A DNA stretch of 64,000 nucleotides, from NCBI GenBank assembly GCA_016929695.1, contig JAFGII010000035.1, positions 1 through 64,000 on the forward strand, given 5' to 3'. Numbering within the stretch: the first letter of the stretch is position 1; the number at the start of each line of letters is the position of its first letter. The DNA is from Ignavibacteria bacterium. GTDB lineage: Bacteria > Bacteroidota > Ignavibacteria > Tepidaquicellales > Tepidaquicellaceae. Of this stretch, positions 16,452-25,481 are shown piece after piece. The translations under genes and the position numbers were made by a program. Under the pieces are notes generated by a model that was not told the origin of the DNA, searched no databases, and saw only the letters and a list, made by a program, of their open reading frames with translations.

Positions 16452-18335
16452 TTATTTATCCTTATTTATTTTTAAATTTATTTCAGGTGCCTTGTAATCT
16501 TTCGGCAGATAATCAGGAGGTAATGTTACTGTACTTCCGTCGCGAATAGCCCCGTAATGCGGTGACATGATTTCAACTCCCGCTTCGTTGAATTTATCCT
16601 GTATTTGCTGATGTAGTCTCGAATATAACTGTGCCATCTGATTCGGAAGATTTGTATATGCGTTGAGCTGATAAGACACGTAAAAATCATCGAGACTTGT
16701 TTGAAGAACAAATGGTTTCTTCGTCTTGTCAATACCTTCAGTGTCAAGAGCGGCATTTATCAGCAGTTCCTGAACCTTTTGCCAGGGAACATCATAACCT
16801 ATTGTTACGGTTGTGTATAAAATCAAACCGAGAGTATCGCTCGAACTTGAATAATTAATTGTATGTCCTGTTAATATAGATGCATTGGGAATTGATATAT
16901 CTTCATTTTTTGTTGTGCGGACTCTTGTTACAAGGATACTTTTTTCAATTACATCGCCCAAAACATCGCCAATTTTTACCCGGTCACCTACTTTAAAAGG
17001 TCTCATATAAGTTATGACAATACCGGCAACGGCATTCGCAACTGCTGACGTGGAACCCAGCGATATCAGCAAACCGATAAATACCGAAACCCCCTGAAAT
17101 ATGGGTGAATCGCTTCCGGGTAAATATGGAAAAATTGCCACGAACATAAGTGCATATAAAACAAACCTTACAATATTTGCGGTAGGTTTTGCCCAGTCGG
17201 GATAAAAACCTGAAATAGTAAGTTTACCTTTTTCAATTTCACCTGCAAGAAAAAGTACAAATTTTACCAGATACTTTGTAATAATAACAATTACAAGAAT
17301 CGCAAATAAATTTGGTATAAAATCAATAAAACCGGTTAAAATTACCATAAACGGTTTAATTATATAATCCAGAAGAGTATCCGCAATATACCTGGTACCC
17401 GGAAAAACTCCGAATAGCATCAGCAGAGCAAAATAAATTAAGAGTAAAACCAGAAACCATTTAAACAATTTTGCCAGAAATAAAACTGCTTTTACCTGTT
17501 TGTCTGCATCCCATAACTCGTAAGATTTAATTTTCAGTCCTTTTAGAACTGTACCTTTAAGAGAAAAGATTTTTTTGTTAATCAAAATAAATAATTTTGA
17601 GAGCCCTTTTAAAAGTCCGGCTAAAGCAATTATTATTAGCAGAGCTTTTCCCAGTCTTATAAGCCAGGAAGTCAAGCTTGTGTCCTCCTTGTGCTTAAAA
17701 ACTGCATTGTTTATAATAGTTTTGTATTTTTCGGCAAGTAATTCGGAAGTAGATTCATTCCATATCGCATCTTCCTCAGTAATTGTAATAATAATTATAT
17801 TGTCATATATTATTTCAGGTCTGTCTGAAATTCTCAAAGTTAATTTTGAACTATCGTAATCATGTCTTTCTGCAATTTGTAATATTTTATTTGATATGGA
17901 TTCGGCTCTCTGGGCAATAGTAAAGGAACCTATTCTTGTATAGACAACGAATAGAGTATCATAACCTAAAATTACGGGAAATCCGGGTGTCTCGTCCTTC
18001 CTTAACTGAATTTTTTGCCGGAGTTCTTCTTTTCTTAATGAATCCTGCTTTCTAACACTGTCAATTTGCTGAAGAAGTCTTTGCTTGGATAAGTTATCAG
18101 TGGACTTTAATTTTTCAATTTCTGCCTGTAAAAGGGATAATTTTACGGAATCCGCTGCCCTTAAAGAATCCACGGTTAATAATTCCTCTGTCCCTTCGTC
18201 CAGCATTTGAGTTCTTAAAGAATCCTCTTCTTTTTTCAGTGAATCTTTATCCTGCATTTTCTTTATCTGCGTAAAGGAAACTGAAGTAAGCAGAAATACT
18301 GAAAATATTATTCCGAGTAATAATTTTTTACACAT
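16452..18335 (-). CDS. Large MscS-family channel with signal peptide and coiled coil
   Basis: Using ATG 18335 the protein has 627 residues. A signal peptide (MCKKLLLGIIFSVFLLTSVS) is followed by a Lys/Glu/Asp-rich coiled coil with repeated DSL units to about residue 115, a periplasmic domain, about five helices and a MscS core. The core pore helix is GSTSAVANAVAGIVITYMRP, followed by FKVGDRVKIGDVLGDVIEKS. The frame continues upstream to 18500, but those codons run through the tRNA-Phe gene in antisense (MVEQWTENPCVAGSIPALST is the known shadow of such tRNAs) and were rejected. It is the first gene of the two-MscS operon. Confidence 0.93.
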   Translation of the reverse strand: MCKKLLLGIIFSVFLLTSVSFTQIKKMQDKDSLKKEEDSLRTQMLDEGTEELLTVDSLRAADSVKLSLLQAEIEKLKSTDNLSKQRLLQQIDSVRKQDSLRKEELRQKIQLRKDETPGFPVILGYDTLFVVYTRIGSFTIAQRAESISNKILQIAERHDYDSSKLTLRISDRPEIIYDNIIIITITEEDAIWNESTSELLAEKYKTIINNAVFKHKEDTSLTSWLIRLGKALLIIIALAGLLKGLSKLFILINKKIFSLKGTVLKGLKIKSYELWDADKQVKAVLFLAKLFKWFLVLLLIYFALLMLFGVFPGTRYIADTLLDYIIKPFMVILTGFIDFIPNLFAILVIVIITKYLVKFVLFLAGEIEKGKLTISGFYPDWAKPTANIVRFVLYALMFVAIFPYLPGSDSPIFQGVSVFIGLLISLGSTSAVANAVAGIVITYMRPFKVGDRVKIGDVLGDVIEKSILVTRVRTTKNEDISIPNASILTGHTINYSSSSDTLGLILYTTVTIGYDVPWQKVQELLINAALDTEGIDKTKKPFVLQTSLDDFYVSYQLNAYTNLPNQMAQLYSRLHQQIQDKFNEAGVEIMSPHYGAIRDGSTVTLPPDYLPKDYKAPEINLKINKDK

Positions 18336-18442
18336 ATTATTTGAATTTATTAAAAATAATATATTAAATACTATAAATAAAGGTACGGTAATAAACCGTT
18401 GCTGAACAATAAAAGAATAAAGATATAAGTACAAAAAGTAAG

Positions 18443-18515
18443 TGGACAGGGCCGGAATCGAACCGGCGACACATGGATTTTCAGTCCATTGCTCTACCAA
18501 CTGAGCTACCTGTCC
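18443..18515 (-). tRNA. tRNA-Phe (GAA)
   Basis: A 73-base cloverleaf on the minus strand. The acceptor arms GGACAGG and CCTGTCC pair perfectly. The D arm contains TAGCTCAGTTGGTAGAGC, the anticodon loop CTGAAAATC gives GAA, and the T arm contains GGTTCGATTCC. The discriminator base is A and CCA is not encoded. Confidence 0.98.
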
Positions 18516-18867
18516 GTCAGAAGCAAATTAATGATTTTATATAAATTATTCAATTTATTTTCATTACCCTGTTATCAGAGAAGTATTTAATAAAACGGGT
18601 GAACAAAATGGTTTTTTCTTATTGTATAGTTCTCAGTCAGGAGCGCAAAATTTATTGCAAAATATTGTATTTCTCCTTTCATTACCTGTAAGGTTGTGAA
18701 TTTATCAAAAATTTTGATAATGATATTCCGGGAATAATATTTCAATATTGTAATCCTGTTTGTCCGTTTAAATAATTTTTGAAACATTGCCTTTTTAGTA
18801 TATTATATAAAGTTGGAATGGCAAAATTAATATACATTAAGTATATTGATAAATAAAAATTTATTAA
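18516..18867. other. 352-base gap between tRNA-Phe and antiporter
   Basis: Apart from the tRNA promoter at its left end I see no gene. A 66-codon minus-strand frame (18587-18787) has no start context, no family pattern and biased A+T-rich composition. Confidence 0.55.
18524..18553 (-). promoter_or_regulatory. Promoter of tRNA-Phe
   Basis: On the minus strand TTG (18553-18551) is followed after exactly 19 bases by TTAATTTG (18531-18524), one mismatch from the Bacteroidota -7 box TAnnTTTG. It ends 8 bases before the mature tRNA 5' end. Confidence 0.65.
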
Positions 18868-20058
18868 ATGACTGCTTTTTTAATAATTATACTGTCAATA
18901 TTAATACTATTGGCATATATTTTTGATATAACTTCAGATAAAACTAAAATTCCGTCTGTTATTTTGCTTTTGTTATCCGGTTGGCTTATCCGGCAGGGAA
19001 TAGAAGCTTCCAAATTAAATATACCCGATTTAAATCCTGTGCTGCCGGTTATAGGTACTATTGGATTAATATTAATAGTCCTTGAGGGCAGCCTTGAACT
19101 TGAATTTAGCAAAAATAAAATTAAAATAATCAAATCTTCTTTTTTAACAGCTTTTATTCCGATGATTGTTCTGGGAATTGTTTTGACTATGTTGTTTCTT
19201 TCAAAAGGAGAAAAATTGCAGCCCTCAATTGCTAACGTAATTCCTCTTTGTGTAATAAGCAGTGCGGTTGCAATTTCTACTGCTCGCCATCTCTCTTCTT
19301 ATATAAATGAATTTATAGTATATGAAAGCAGCTTTTCGGATATTCTTGGCATTATTTTATTTAATCTGTTTGTGTTAAGCGGAGGTCTTTCAGTAACGGT
19401 TGCAATGATATTTTTTCTGCAGCTTCTCGCAATTGCTGCCATTTCTTTCGTTACTACGGGATTACTTTCTCTTCTGCTCAGCAAGGTCAAACACAAAGTC
19501 AAATATGTCCCGATTATATTTATTTTAATACTTATATATGAAATTTCCAAAATATATAATTTACCTGCATTGATTTTTATAATGGTATTCGGACTTTTCC
19601 TTGGTAACCTTGACGAATTTACAAAATTTAAAATAATCAAATCATTAAAACCTGAAAATCTTGATATGGAAGTTCATAAGTTTAAGGAAATGGTTATTGA
19701 AGCAACTTTTGTTGCAAAGGTTTTATTTTTTGTGTTATTCGGTTTTCTAATGAAAACTTCGGATATTATTAATCTTGAAAGTCTGCTTCTTTCATTAATA
19801 ATTGTGTTGCTAATATACACTGTCAGATATATATATCTGAAAATTTCAAAAACTGCAATATTTCCGTATTTTTTTATCGCACCCAGAGGTTTAATAACTA
19901 TATTGCTCTTTATTTCTATTCCTTCTTCATTATCAATTCCAATGGTTAATAATGCAATTATAATAAAGATTATCGTAATTACATCGTTAATCATGATGTT
20001 GGGCACAATGTTCGGAGAAAAAAATGAAAATGATGTTAATTTACCCGGCTGTAAATAG
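18868..20058 (+). CDS. Cation:proton antiporter, CPA family
   Basis: A 396-residue protein with about twelve membrane helices of the monovalent cation:proton antiporter type. Marks are KIPSVILLLLSGWLIRQGIE in the second segment, LILIVLEGSLELEF, SAVAISTARHLS, and VYESSFSDILGIILF, where Glu and Asp sit in the ion-binding helix region. The C-terminal cytoplasmic tail is short and lacks TrkA-type domains. It would exchange Na+ or K+ for protons at the inner membrane. It starts at ATG 18868 with a hydrophobic helix. It has no operon partners. Confidence 0.88.
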   Translation: MTAFLIIILSILILLAYIFDITSDKTKIPSVILLLLSGWLIRQGIEASKLNIPDLNPVLPVIGTIGLILIVLEGSLELEFSKNKIKIIKSSFLTAFIPMIVLGIVLTMLFLSKGEKLQPSIANVIPLCVISSAVAISTARHLSSYINEFIVYESSFSDILGIILFNLFVLSGGLSVTVAMIFFLQLLAIAAISFVTTGLLSLLLSKVKHKVKYVPIIFILILIYEISKIYNLPALIFIMVFGLFLGNLDEFTKFKIIKSLKPENLDMEVHKFKEMVIEATFVAKVLFFVLFGFLMKTSDIINLESLLLSLIIVLLIYTVRYIYLKISKTAIFPYFFIAPRGLITILLFISIPSSLSIPMVNNAIIIKIIVITSLIMMLGTMFGEKNENDVNLPGCK

Positions 20059-20096
20059 TTCTTAGTCAGCCTGCCTGATTATCTTTTCAACTGTTT

Positions 20097-20729
20097 TTAT
20101 TCAGCAAACTTTTTGCTAAGTTCTTCTTTTTCTAATTCAATTACGGCATTAAGTTCATAGGGTGCATCATATCTTATATCGCTTGAAAAAAAGACCGAAC
20201 CGTTTACGGATGCTTTCAGACTAACCAGATTAGATTCATATACCAGTTCCGATATTGTCAGTGTGAAATATTTAAATTCAATTTTTTCCGGTGTTAATAT
20301 GTTTATGTCCGTTCTTGTGTATTTTTCGAGATTAATTTTCGGTTGTACGTATTTCTGAAGTCTTTGACTGTAAATGTTGTTAAAATCATCATTGTTTAAA
20401 ATCAGAGGTAACCCTTCATTTTCAAGAACGTACTTATTTTTTCCGTCTTCACTGACACTTACAAATTTAAGTTTATTTATTTCAGGCAGTTCAATTACAA
20501 ATCGATAAAATTCCTGCTTGCTCTCATCTTCCGAGAAAACCAGTTCTATTCCCGAATATGCCCCTCTGATAACAGAAATTAATTTAAACGGAATTGAATA
20601 ATCGAACATCTGATATTTCGGCTTCACCGGACCGGCAAGCGGACTGTCAATTGAAAACACAATCTTACTCTGCGGATACAGTTCTGATGACAGAAGAAGT
20701 AAAGTAATTATTATTAAATATTTTTTCAT
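20097..20729 (-). CDS. Secreted hypothetical protein
   Basis: A 210-residue protein with a clear signal peptide (MKKYLIIITLLLLSSELYP) and no other membrane segment. The body is rich in beta-strand patterns (YSGIELVFSEDES, FKYFTLTISELVYESNLVSL) and charged residues. No motif or cysteine pattern points to a function, and I do not recognise the family. It likely sits in the periplasm. It is convergent with the antiporter and lies on the same strand as, but more than 120 bases downstream of, the M64 peptidase and its terminator. Confidence 0.75.
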   Translation of the reverse strand: MKKYLIIITLLLLSSELYPQSKIVFSIDSPLAGPVKPKYQMFDYSIPFKLISVIRGAYSGIELVFSEDESKQEFYRFVIELPEINKLKFVSVSEDGKNKYVLENEGLPLILNNDDFNNIYSQRLQKYVQPKINLEKYTRTDINILTPEKIEFKYFTLTISELVYESNLVSLKASVNGSVFFSSDIRYDAPYELNAVIELEKEELSKKFAE

Positions 20730-20798
20730 AATTTCAATTTATAAATTTTTTATTTATAATTAAATAAAAAAGTTCAATTAAAATTTTTAATTTTGTAT

Positions 20799-20829
20799 AA
20801 AAAACCGCTCCGGCGGGGAACCGGAACGG
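20799..20829 (-). terminator. Intrinsic terminator after M64 peptidase gene
   Basis: On the minus strand CCGTTCCGG and CCGGAGCGG form a 9-base stem with one wobble and a 7-base loop, followed by six U residues (A on the plus strand at 20799-20804). It lies 28 bases after the peptidase stop. Confidence 0.85.
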
Positions 20830-20856
20830 CTTAAGGAAGGTTAATGAGAAAAACAC

Positions 20857-22149
20857 TTATTCGGAATAAAATTTTATCATATCAATTATTGCATTCCTGC
20901 ATACAGGACAAAAATAATTGTATTTTATAGACTTCATTGTGCAGTCCTGATACGGACGGTAAACTCCTTTTGCCACATATCCGCCGCCTTCAAACGCTCC
21001 GACTGTGTTTTTGTATTCTATTGTCGGAGGAGTCGGTATCGGTGTACCTTCTTCTACAAGAGCAGACCACTTTTTACCAAAATCCTTTAAAGTTGTAATG
21101 TTTGGTTCATAGGGTTCAACATTTAAATCATAATAATCCTCTGTTGCAACATCGGATGTATAATATTCATCAGCTAGACCGGCAAAGCCGTGCCCGAATT
21201 CGTGAACAAGTACGTAATCTGTATATTCGTTATCCACACTTGTAAGAGAATAATAATTGTATATTCCGCCGCCGCCGTAAACATCTGTATTTACTAGAAT
21301 GTATATCTGGTCATATGGAACATGACCTGCAAGGTCGCGAACTGCTTTTATGTCTTTTGTTGTTAAATATCTTTCAATATCGAATGTATAAAATGACGAA
21401 TTGATTATCGTGTTTTTGTAAATTCTCTTACCGGGGAAATCAGTTCCGGATTCTTCTGAATTAGCATATACTATCCAGAAATTAAAACTGTTTTTATATT
21501 CACCAAAAGGTTCACATCCGTAAAAATAGCCGACCATTCTTTTTGCATCATTTTCAAATTTTTCCATTTCCGCTTCGGTATAACCGTCGGGTAAAAAAAC
21601 AATATCAATCTTGGATTCGGGCTCACCGTTATAAACTAGTTTTCCCGAATTAAATTTGGGTTTTGATTCCGGCTGAATAAAATAATCATCGGGATTAACC
21701 GTCATTGAAAACATTTTTTTGAAATCCGGTTTCCTCATTCTGCCGTATATTTCTATACGTACAGGATTTTTAGGAAACGGGATTCTAACTGATTCATAAA
21801 AACTTTTCGGCAGAACCCTTGCTTCCTCTGTGGCTTTCCATTCCTGAAAGAGGGTTGCATAGCCCCGTGAATAAATAAGATTTCCTGATGCGGAATCATA
21901 TACCTCAACTTTATTTTCGCCGTATCCGAATTTGTCTATGAGATTCTTCTTCGAACCGCCCCAGTAAGGCTCCGTGAGCATGTTTTCAAGGAAATAATTT
22001 TCCTCCTGAAAATTACCCGCGTGAATGAAATCCAGTCTTAACGACTTTGAAACGAAATAGTCGTCAAAATTTATATTTTGCGAATTTAAGGGGGAAATTA
22101 CAAATAAGACTAAAATTAACGTTAAAAATAAAAATGTTGTTTTTTTCAT
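20857..22149 (-). CDS. Secreted M64-family zinc peptidase
   Basis: A 430-residue peptidase of family M64, whose founder is the IgA endopeptidase of Clostridium ramosum. A signal peptide (MKKTTFLFLTLILVLFVISP) leads a beta-sandwich region, then KIDIVFLPDGYTEAEMEKF marks the catalytic domain. The zinc motif is VLVHEFGHGFAGLADEYY: two His, the catalytic Glu, and Asp as third ligand candidate. Two CxxC-like cysteines near the end (CPVCRN) may bind metal or form a disulfide. No T9SS sorting domain is present, so it may stay periplasmic or be exported otherwise. It lies 11 bases after the SRPBCC gene. The substrate is unknown; IgA is not implied in a free-living organism. Confidence 0.92.
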   Translation of the reverse strand: MKKTTFLFLTLILVLFVISPLNSQNINFDDYFVSKSLRLDFIHAGNFQEENYFLENMLTEPYWGGSKKNLIDKFGYGENKVEVYDSASGNLIYSRGYATLFQEWKATEEARVLPKSFYESVRIPFPKNPVRIEIYGRMRKPDFKKMFSMTVNPDDYFIQPESKPKFNSGKLVYNGEPESKIDIVFLPDGYTEAEMEKFENDAKRMVGYFYGCEPFGEYKNSFNFWIVYANSEESGTDFPGKRIYKNTIINSSFYTFDIERYLTTKDIKAVRDLAGHVPYDQIYILVNTDVYGGGGIYNYYSLTSVDNEYTDYVLVHEFGHGFAGLADEYYTSDVATEDYYDLNVEPYEPNITTLKDFGKKWSALVEEGTPIPTPPTIEYKNTVGAFEGGGYVAKGVYRPYQDCTMKSIKYNYFCPVCRNAIIDMIKFYSE

Positions 22150-22160
22150 AATAAGTAAAT

Positions 22161-22649
22161 TTAAATTTTCCCGAATAGTTTTTCAAGTTTATTATAACGG
22201 TATTTAAAAATAAACTTAAGTTTCTTTCTTATAAATAATTTGTTCATTAAATCTCCCAAGGGTCCGAAGGGAATTTTGTAATGGACTGTGTCAAACATTT
22301 CAACTCCGCCCTGAATCTCTTTCAAAAAGTGCTTGTGATGCCAGAATTTGTAAGGTCCGAACCGCTGCTCGTCAACAAAATAAAACGGCTCCTGTACGTG
22401 TGTGATTTCAGTCACCCATTTTATTGGAAGATTCAGCATCGGCTTTACAATGTAAGCGATTATCATCCCGGGATACATTTTTGAAAATATCGCATTATCT
22501 GGGGCGCTGCCGTCAAATCCCGTTGTAATCTGAAATTCCATACCTTCCGGAGTAATTTTCTTCAGGTTCCCGGGCGATGAAAGAAAATCCCAAGCCTCCG
22601 TAATTGATATCGGAAGACGCTGCGATGTATTAAATATATGTAAACTCAT
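22161..22649 (-). CDS. SRPBCC-family ligand-binding protein
   Basis: A 162-residue protein of the START/SRPBCC superfamily (helix-grip fold with a hydrophobic pocket). It begins with IFNTSQRLPISITEAWDFLS, the beta-strand and helix that open the fold. It continues with PYKFWHHKHFLKEIQGGVEM, and ends in a long helix after HYKIPFGPLGDLMNKLFI. There is no signal peptide, so it is cytosolic. The ligand cannot be told. It is divergent from the glutathione peroxidase gene and co-directional with the M64 peptidase 11 bases downstream. Confidence 0.85.
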   Translation of the reverse strand: MSLHIFNTSQRLPISITEAWDFLSSPGNLKKITPEGMEFQITTGFDGSAPDNAIFSKMYPGMIIAYIVKPMLNLPIKWVTEITHVQEPFYFVDEQRFGPYKFWHHKHFLKEIQGGVEMFDTVHYKIPFGPLGDLMNKLFIRKKLKFIFKYRYNKLEKLFGKI

Positions 22650-22721
22650 AATTCATATTTTGTTTTCTGAATTTAATTAAAATAATTAATGTTATTAATA
22701 CAAAATAAAATACTGAAAAAT

Positions 22722-23348
22722 ATGAAAAAATTAATGTTTGCTTTACTAATTTCAGTTATGTTTGCAGTAACGGCATATAGTTGTTCAAAAGAAAATTTAA
22801 AAAATAAATCAATTGATATGAATAATAATCCTGATCCGATTAATATCTACGATGTAACAGTTAAAAATATAAACGGCGAAGAAATCTCTTTGTCTGATTA
22901 TAAAGGAAGAGTCCTATTAATCGTAAATGTCGCCTCAAAATGTGGATTTACACCTCAGTATGAGGGTCTTGAGGCAATATATAATAAATATAAGAATCAG
23001 GGATTTGAAATTCTTGCATTTCCCTGTAATGATTTCAAAGGTCAGGAGCCCGGAACAAATGAAGAGATAGTTGAATTTTGTAAAACTAATTACGGTGTTA
23101 CGTTCAACTTGTTCGATAAAATAAAAGTTATCGGTGACGAAAAATCGTCTCTGTATTCAAAGTTAATCCGGTACGAACCTGCAGGAAATATCAGCTGGAA
23201 CTTTGAAAAATTTGTAATTGATAAGCAGGGAAATGTCGTCGGCAGATTTAAAAGCAAAGTAAAACCCGATTCGGGAGAACTGATATCCCTTATCAAATCC
23301 GAACTTGAAAAACAATCTACCGAAGATTCCGATGCAACCGATTCTTGA
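22722..23348 (+). CDS. Lipoprotein glutathione peroxidase
   Basis: A thiol peroxidase of the glutathione peroxidase family that reduces hydroperoxides. I chose ATG 22722, which gives a lipoprotein signal MKKLMFALLISVMFAVTAYSC with the acylated Cys at residue 21. An ATG at 22689 is in frame but would put extra residues before it. Catalytic residues are Cys in VASKCGFTPQ, Gln in DFKGQEPG and Trp in NISWNFEKF. The second cysteine in LAFPCND is also conserved. The peroxidatic residue is Cys rather than selenocysteine, so thioredoxin is the probable reductant. The membrane-facing location fits lipid peroxide repair (inference). Confidence 0.93.
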   Translation: MKKLMFALLISVMFAVTAYSCSKENLKNKSIDMNNNPDPINIYDVTVKNINGEEISLSDYKGRVLLIVNVASKCGFTPQYEGLEAIYNKYKNQGFEILAFPCNDFKGQEPGTNEEIVEFCKTNYGVTFNLFDKIKVIGDEKSSLYSKLIRYEPAGNISWNFEKFVIDKQGNVVGRFKSKVKPDSGELISLIKSELEKQSTEDSDATDS

Positions 23349-23468
23349 TAACTTATCGTAGAGACAGGGCATGACTTGTTTTTACTTCTGATTTTTCCCT
23401 TTCTTCAATTAATAATTTCTAATATTGTATTTTTTCTTTGCGTATTCTGTGACGTTGCTGTTTCTGCA

Positions 23469-23496
23469 CCTCATCCATTAAAGCTCATCGGATGAG
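23469..23496. repeat. CCTCATCC/GGATGAG hairpin element, copy 1
   Basis: CCTCATCC (23469-23476) and GGATGAG (23490-23496) face each other across a short loop in the gap before the subtilase gene. Two related copies lie at 50206-50256 and 62186-62250. Confidence 0.65.
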
Positions 23497-23603
23497 AAAA
23501 TTAATATATTCAATACTATGATTTAAAATGAATTTTTATCTGAACTTTATTATATTAATTTCCGTATAAAAAATAACTATATTACTAAAAAAATCACATA
23601 TTT

Positions 23604-25406
23604 ATGGACAAAAAAATGTATTTAAAGGCTTTATTCGTAATGCTGTTAGTTGTATTACCGTTATCACTCGGGTTTACGCAGAATAAATCAGAGAAAATTT
23701 GGATAACTACAATTTTGAAAGAAAAATTTCTTGATAAAGAGGGGAACCCGCTCACAGGAAAGGGAGTCGTTGTTGGAGATGTTGATTCGGGAATAGATAT
23801 TTTTCACCCGATGTTTTTCTTTGCTGATGGCGGAGAATTTAACTGGATAGATGTTGATAAAGACGGAAAATTTTCTCCGGGTATTGATGCTGTGGATTTT
23901 AACAAAAACGGAAAAGCCGGAGTTGATGAAATCCTCCAATTCCTTGAAATAAAAAATAATACTTACACCTTAATTAGCACCAAAAAAAATATGTACGAAC
24001 CCGATATGGATTTCCTTTATATGGATGTGAACGGAAATGAAATAAGGGATTATGGTGAGAAAAACGGATTTACCGAACGGGATGCAACCTATGGTGAACA
24101 GTTGTTTATCTCACTTGATAAAAATAAAAATAATAAACTCGATGTGAATGAAAAACTCGTCGCTTTGAAAACATCGAAAGTTAAAGCAATCAGAGAGAAA
24201 AACGGAAATATCAGAAGAAGAGGACTTGATTTGATAAAAGCAGAACCTGATTCCATCGGACATGGAACAGGTGTTTGCGGTATTATTTGCGGAGGTCATT
24301 GCGGAGTTCAGAAACTGCACGGTTTCGCACCCGATGCCGAAATAGTTATGGCAAATATTAAGTATGATTACACTCCGAGATTTGTAAGAAATTTTCCTGA
24401 TATGCTGAAATTTCTCAGAAATGAGAATATTAATATATTATTATTTGAAGACGGAGAATGGATGTGGGAATTTATGGACGGTTCAACAGAAGAAGAGCAA
24501 TTATCGGATGAAATGGCGAGAGACGGAATAACAGTTGTTGGCGGTGCAGGAAATCTTGCAGACGGTAATATGCACATTAAGGACAATATCAAAGCAGGTC
24601 AGGAATATACTTATGTATTCACATCACCTAAAGAAGCAGAGGGCAAGAAAAATGACGGCTCGTTTGTTTCTTTCCTGTGGACACAGCCCGATAATTTTAT
24701 CACATTTAAGGTTACAGACCCTGACGGAAAAACAACAAAAGAATTAAAATCCGGCAGTAAATTTTTCAATAACGGCAATTATAATATTTTCTATCAGAGA
24801 GAAGTTTCACCGAGAGGAACTGTTATGTTCAAATTTGGTTTTTCTGAAGTTGATTCAGGCGCGGTTGACGGAAAATGGAAAATAACCGTTAAACCCGAAA
24901 AGGATGTTACAATAGACGGATTCATCGTTGATGTAACTCAATCCTGGTCGGGTTCCACGAGATGGATTGGAAACAAAATTACTTCGGAAGGAACAGTAAC
25001 ATTCCCGAGTACATCGGACAGTATTATTGCGGTCGGTGCATACACTGTAAATTATGAATGGCCCGGGTTCGGTGCTTTGAATGATTTATGCTCATACAGC
25101 GGTGTAGGTTATAATATTTCAGGAAAAATGGGAACAGATATTTGTGCTCCCGGACACACAACTTTTACGAGTGCAACAAATTTTGAATACAGTATTTTCA
25201 GCGGTACCAGTGCCGCCGCACCGCACGTGGTCGGTACTGTGGCATTAATGCTCCAGTATGACCCGACTCTGACACACGGACAAATTCGCAGGATTCTCTG
25301 GCAGACTGCCTCAACAGATAGTTTTACGGGAACAGTTCCTAACACTAATTGGGGTTACGGTAAACTTAATCCCGAGGCTGCGCTGAAATATATAATAAAA
25401 AAATAA
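23604..25406 (+). CDS. Secreted subtilisin-like serine protease (S8) with calcium-loop insertion
   Basis: A 600-residue S8 protease with the triad D61 (GDVDSGID), H220 (GHGTGV) and S536 (SGTSAAAPH). The signal peptide is MDKKMYLKALFVMLLVVLPL. Between Asp and His lies an unusual insertion of about 140 residues holding four calcium-binding-loop-like segments: about 83-94, 98-109 (DFNKNGKAGVDE, canonical spacing), 141-152 and 172-183 (DKNKNNKLDVNE, canonical spacing). A large insertion also separates His and Ser (about 310-475). No T9SS sorting domain follows the catalytic core, which ends at the usual place. It stands alone on the plus strand before adenine deaminase. Calcium likely stabilises or activates the enzyme (inference). 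Confidence 0.95.
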   Translation: MDKKMYLKALFVMLLVVLPLSLGFTQNKSEKIWITTILKEKFLDKEGNPLTGKGVVVGDVDSGIDIFHPMFFFADGGEFNWIDVDKDGKFSPGIDAVDFNKNGKAGVDEILQFLEIKNNTYTLISTKKNMYEPDMDFLYMDVNGNEIRDYGEKNGFTERDATYGEQLFISLDKNKNNKLDVNEKLVALKTSKVKAIREKNGNIRRRGLDLIKAEPDSIGHGTGVCGIICGGHCGVQKLHGFAPDAEIVMANIKYDYTPRFVRNFPDMLKFLRNENINILLFEDGEWMWEFMDGSTEEEQLSDEMARDGITVVGGAGNLADGNMHIKDNIKAGQEYTYVFTSPKEAEGKKNDGSFVSFLWTQPDNFITFKVTDPDGKTTKELKSGSKFFNNGNYNIFYQREVSPRGTVMFKFGFSEVDSGAVDGKWKITVKPEKDVTIDGFIVDVTQSWSGSTRWIGNKITSEGTVTFPSTSDSIIAVGAYTVNYEWPGFGALNDLCSYSGVGYNISGKMGTDICAPGHTTFTSATNFEYSIFSGTSAAAPHVVGTVALMLQYDPTLTHGQIRRILWQTASTDSFTGTVPNTNWGYGKLNPEAALKYIIKK

Positions 25407-25433
25407 AATATAATTTTTAGTATTTTGTAAAGA

Positions 25434-25447
25434 CAGGGCATGCCCTG
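25434..25447. repeat. Palindrome in the ade leader
   Basis: CAGGGCATGCCCTG is a perfect 14-base palindrome. The 12-mer AGACAGGGCATG also occurs at 23362-23373, after the glutathione peroxidase gene. It belongs to the GACAG-type dispersed palindromes of this window. Confidence 0.75.
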
Positions 25448-25481
25448 CCCTTACTATAAGATAATAGATTTTATCAAACCT

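Noticed and set aside
18336-18500. Extension of the large MscS frame upstream of ATG 18335
   Set aside because: The extra codons are the antisense of the tRNA-Phe gene; a clear signal peptide starts at 18335.
18587-18787. Small minus-strand gene in the gap before the antiporter
   Set aside because: No ribosome binding site, no family pattern and biased composition.
25440-25481. Longer start of adenine deaminase
   Set aside because: It begins inside a palindromic repeat and the family's usual N-terminus begins at the next Met (25482).
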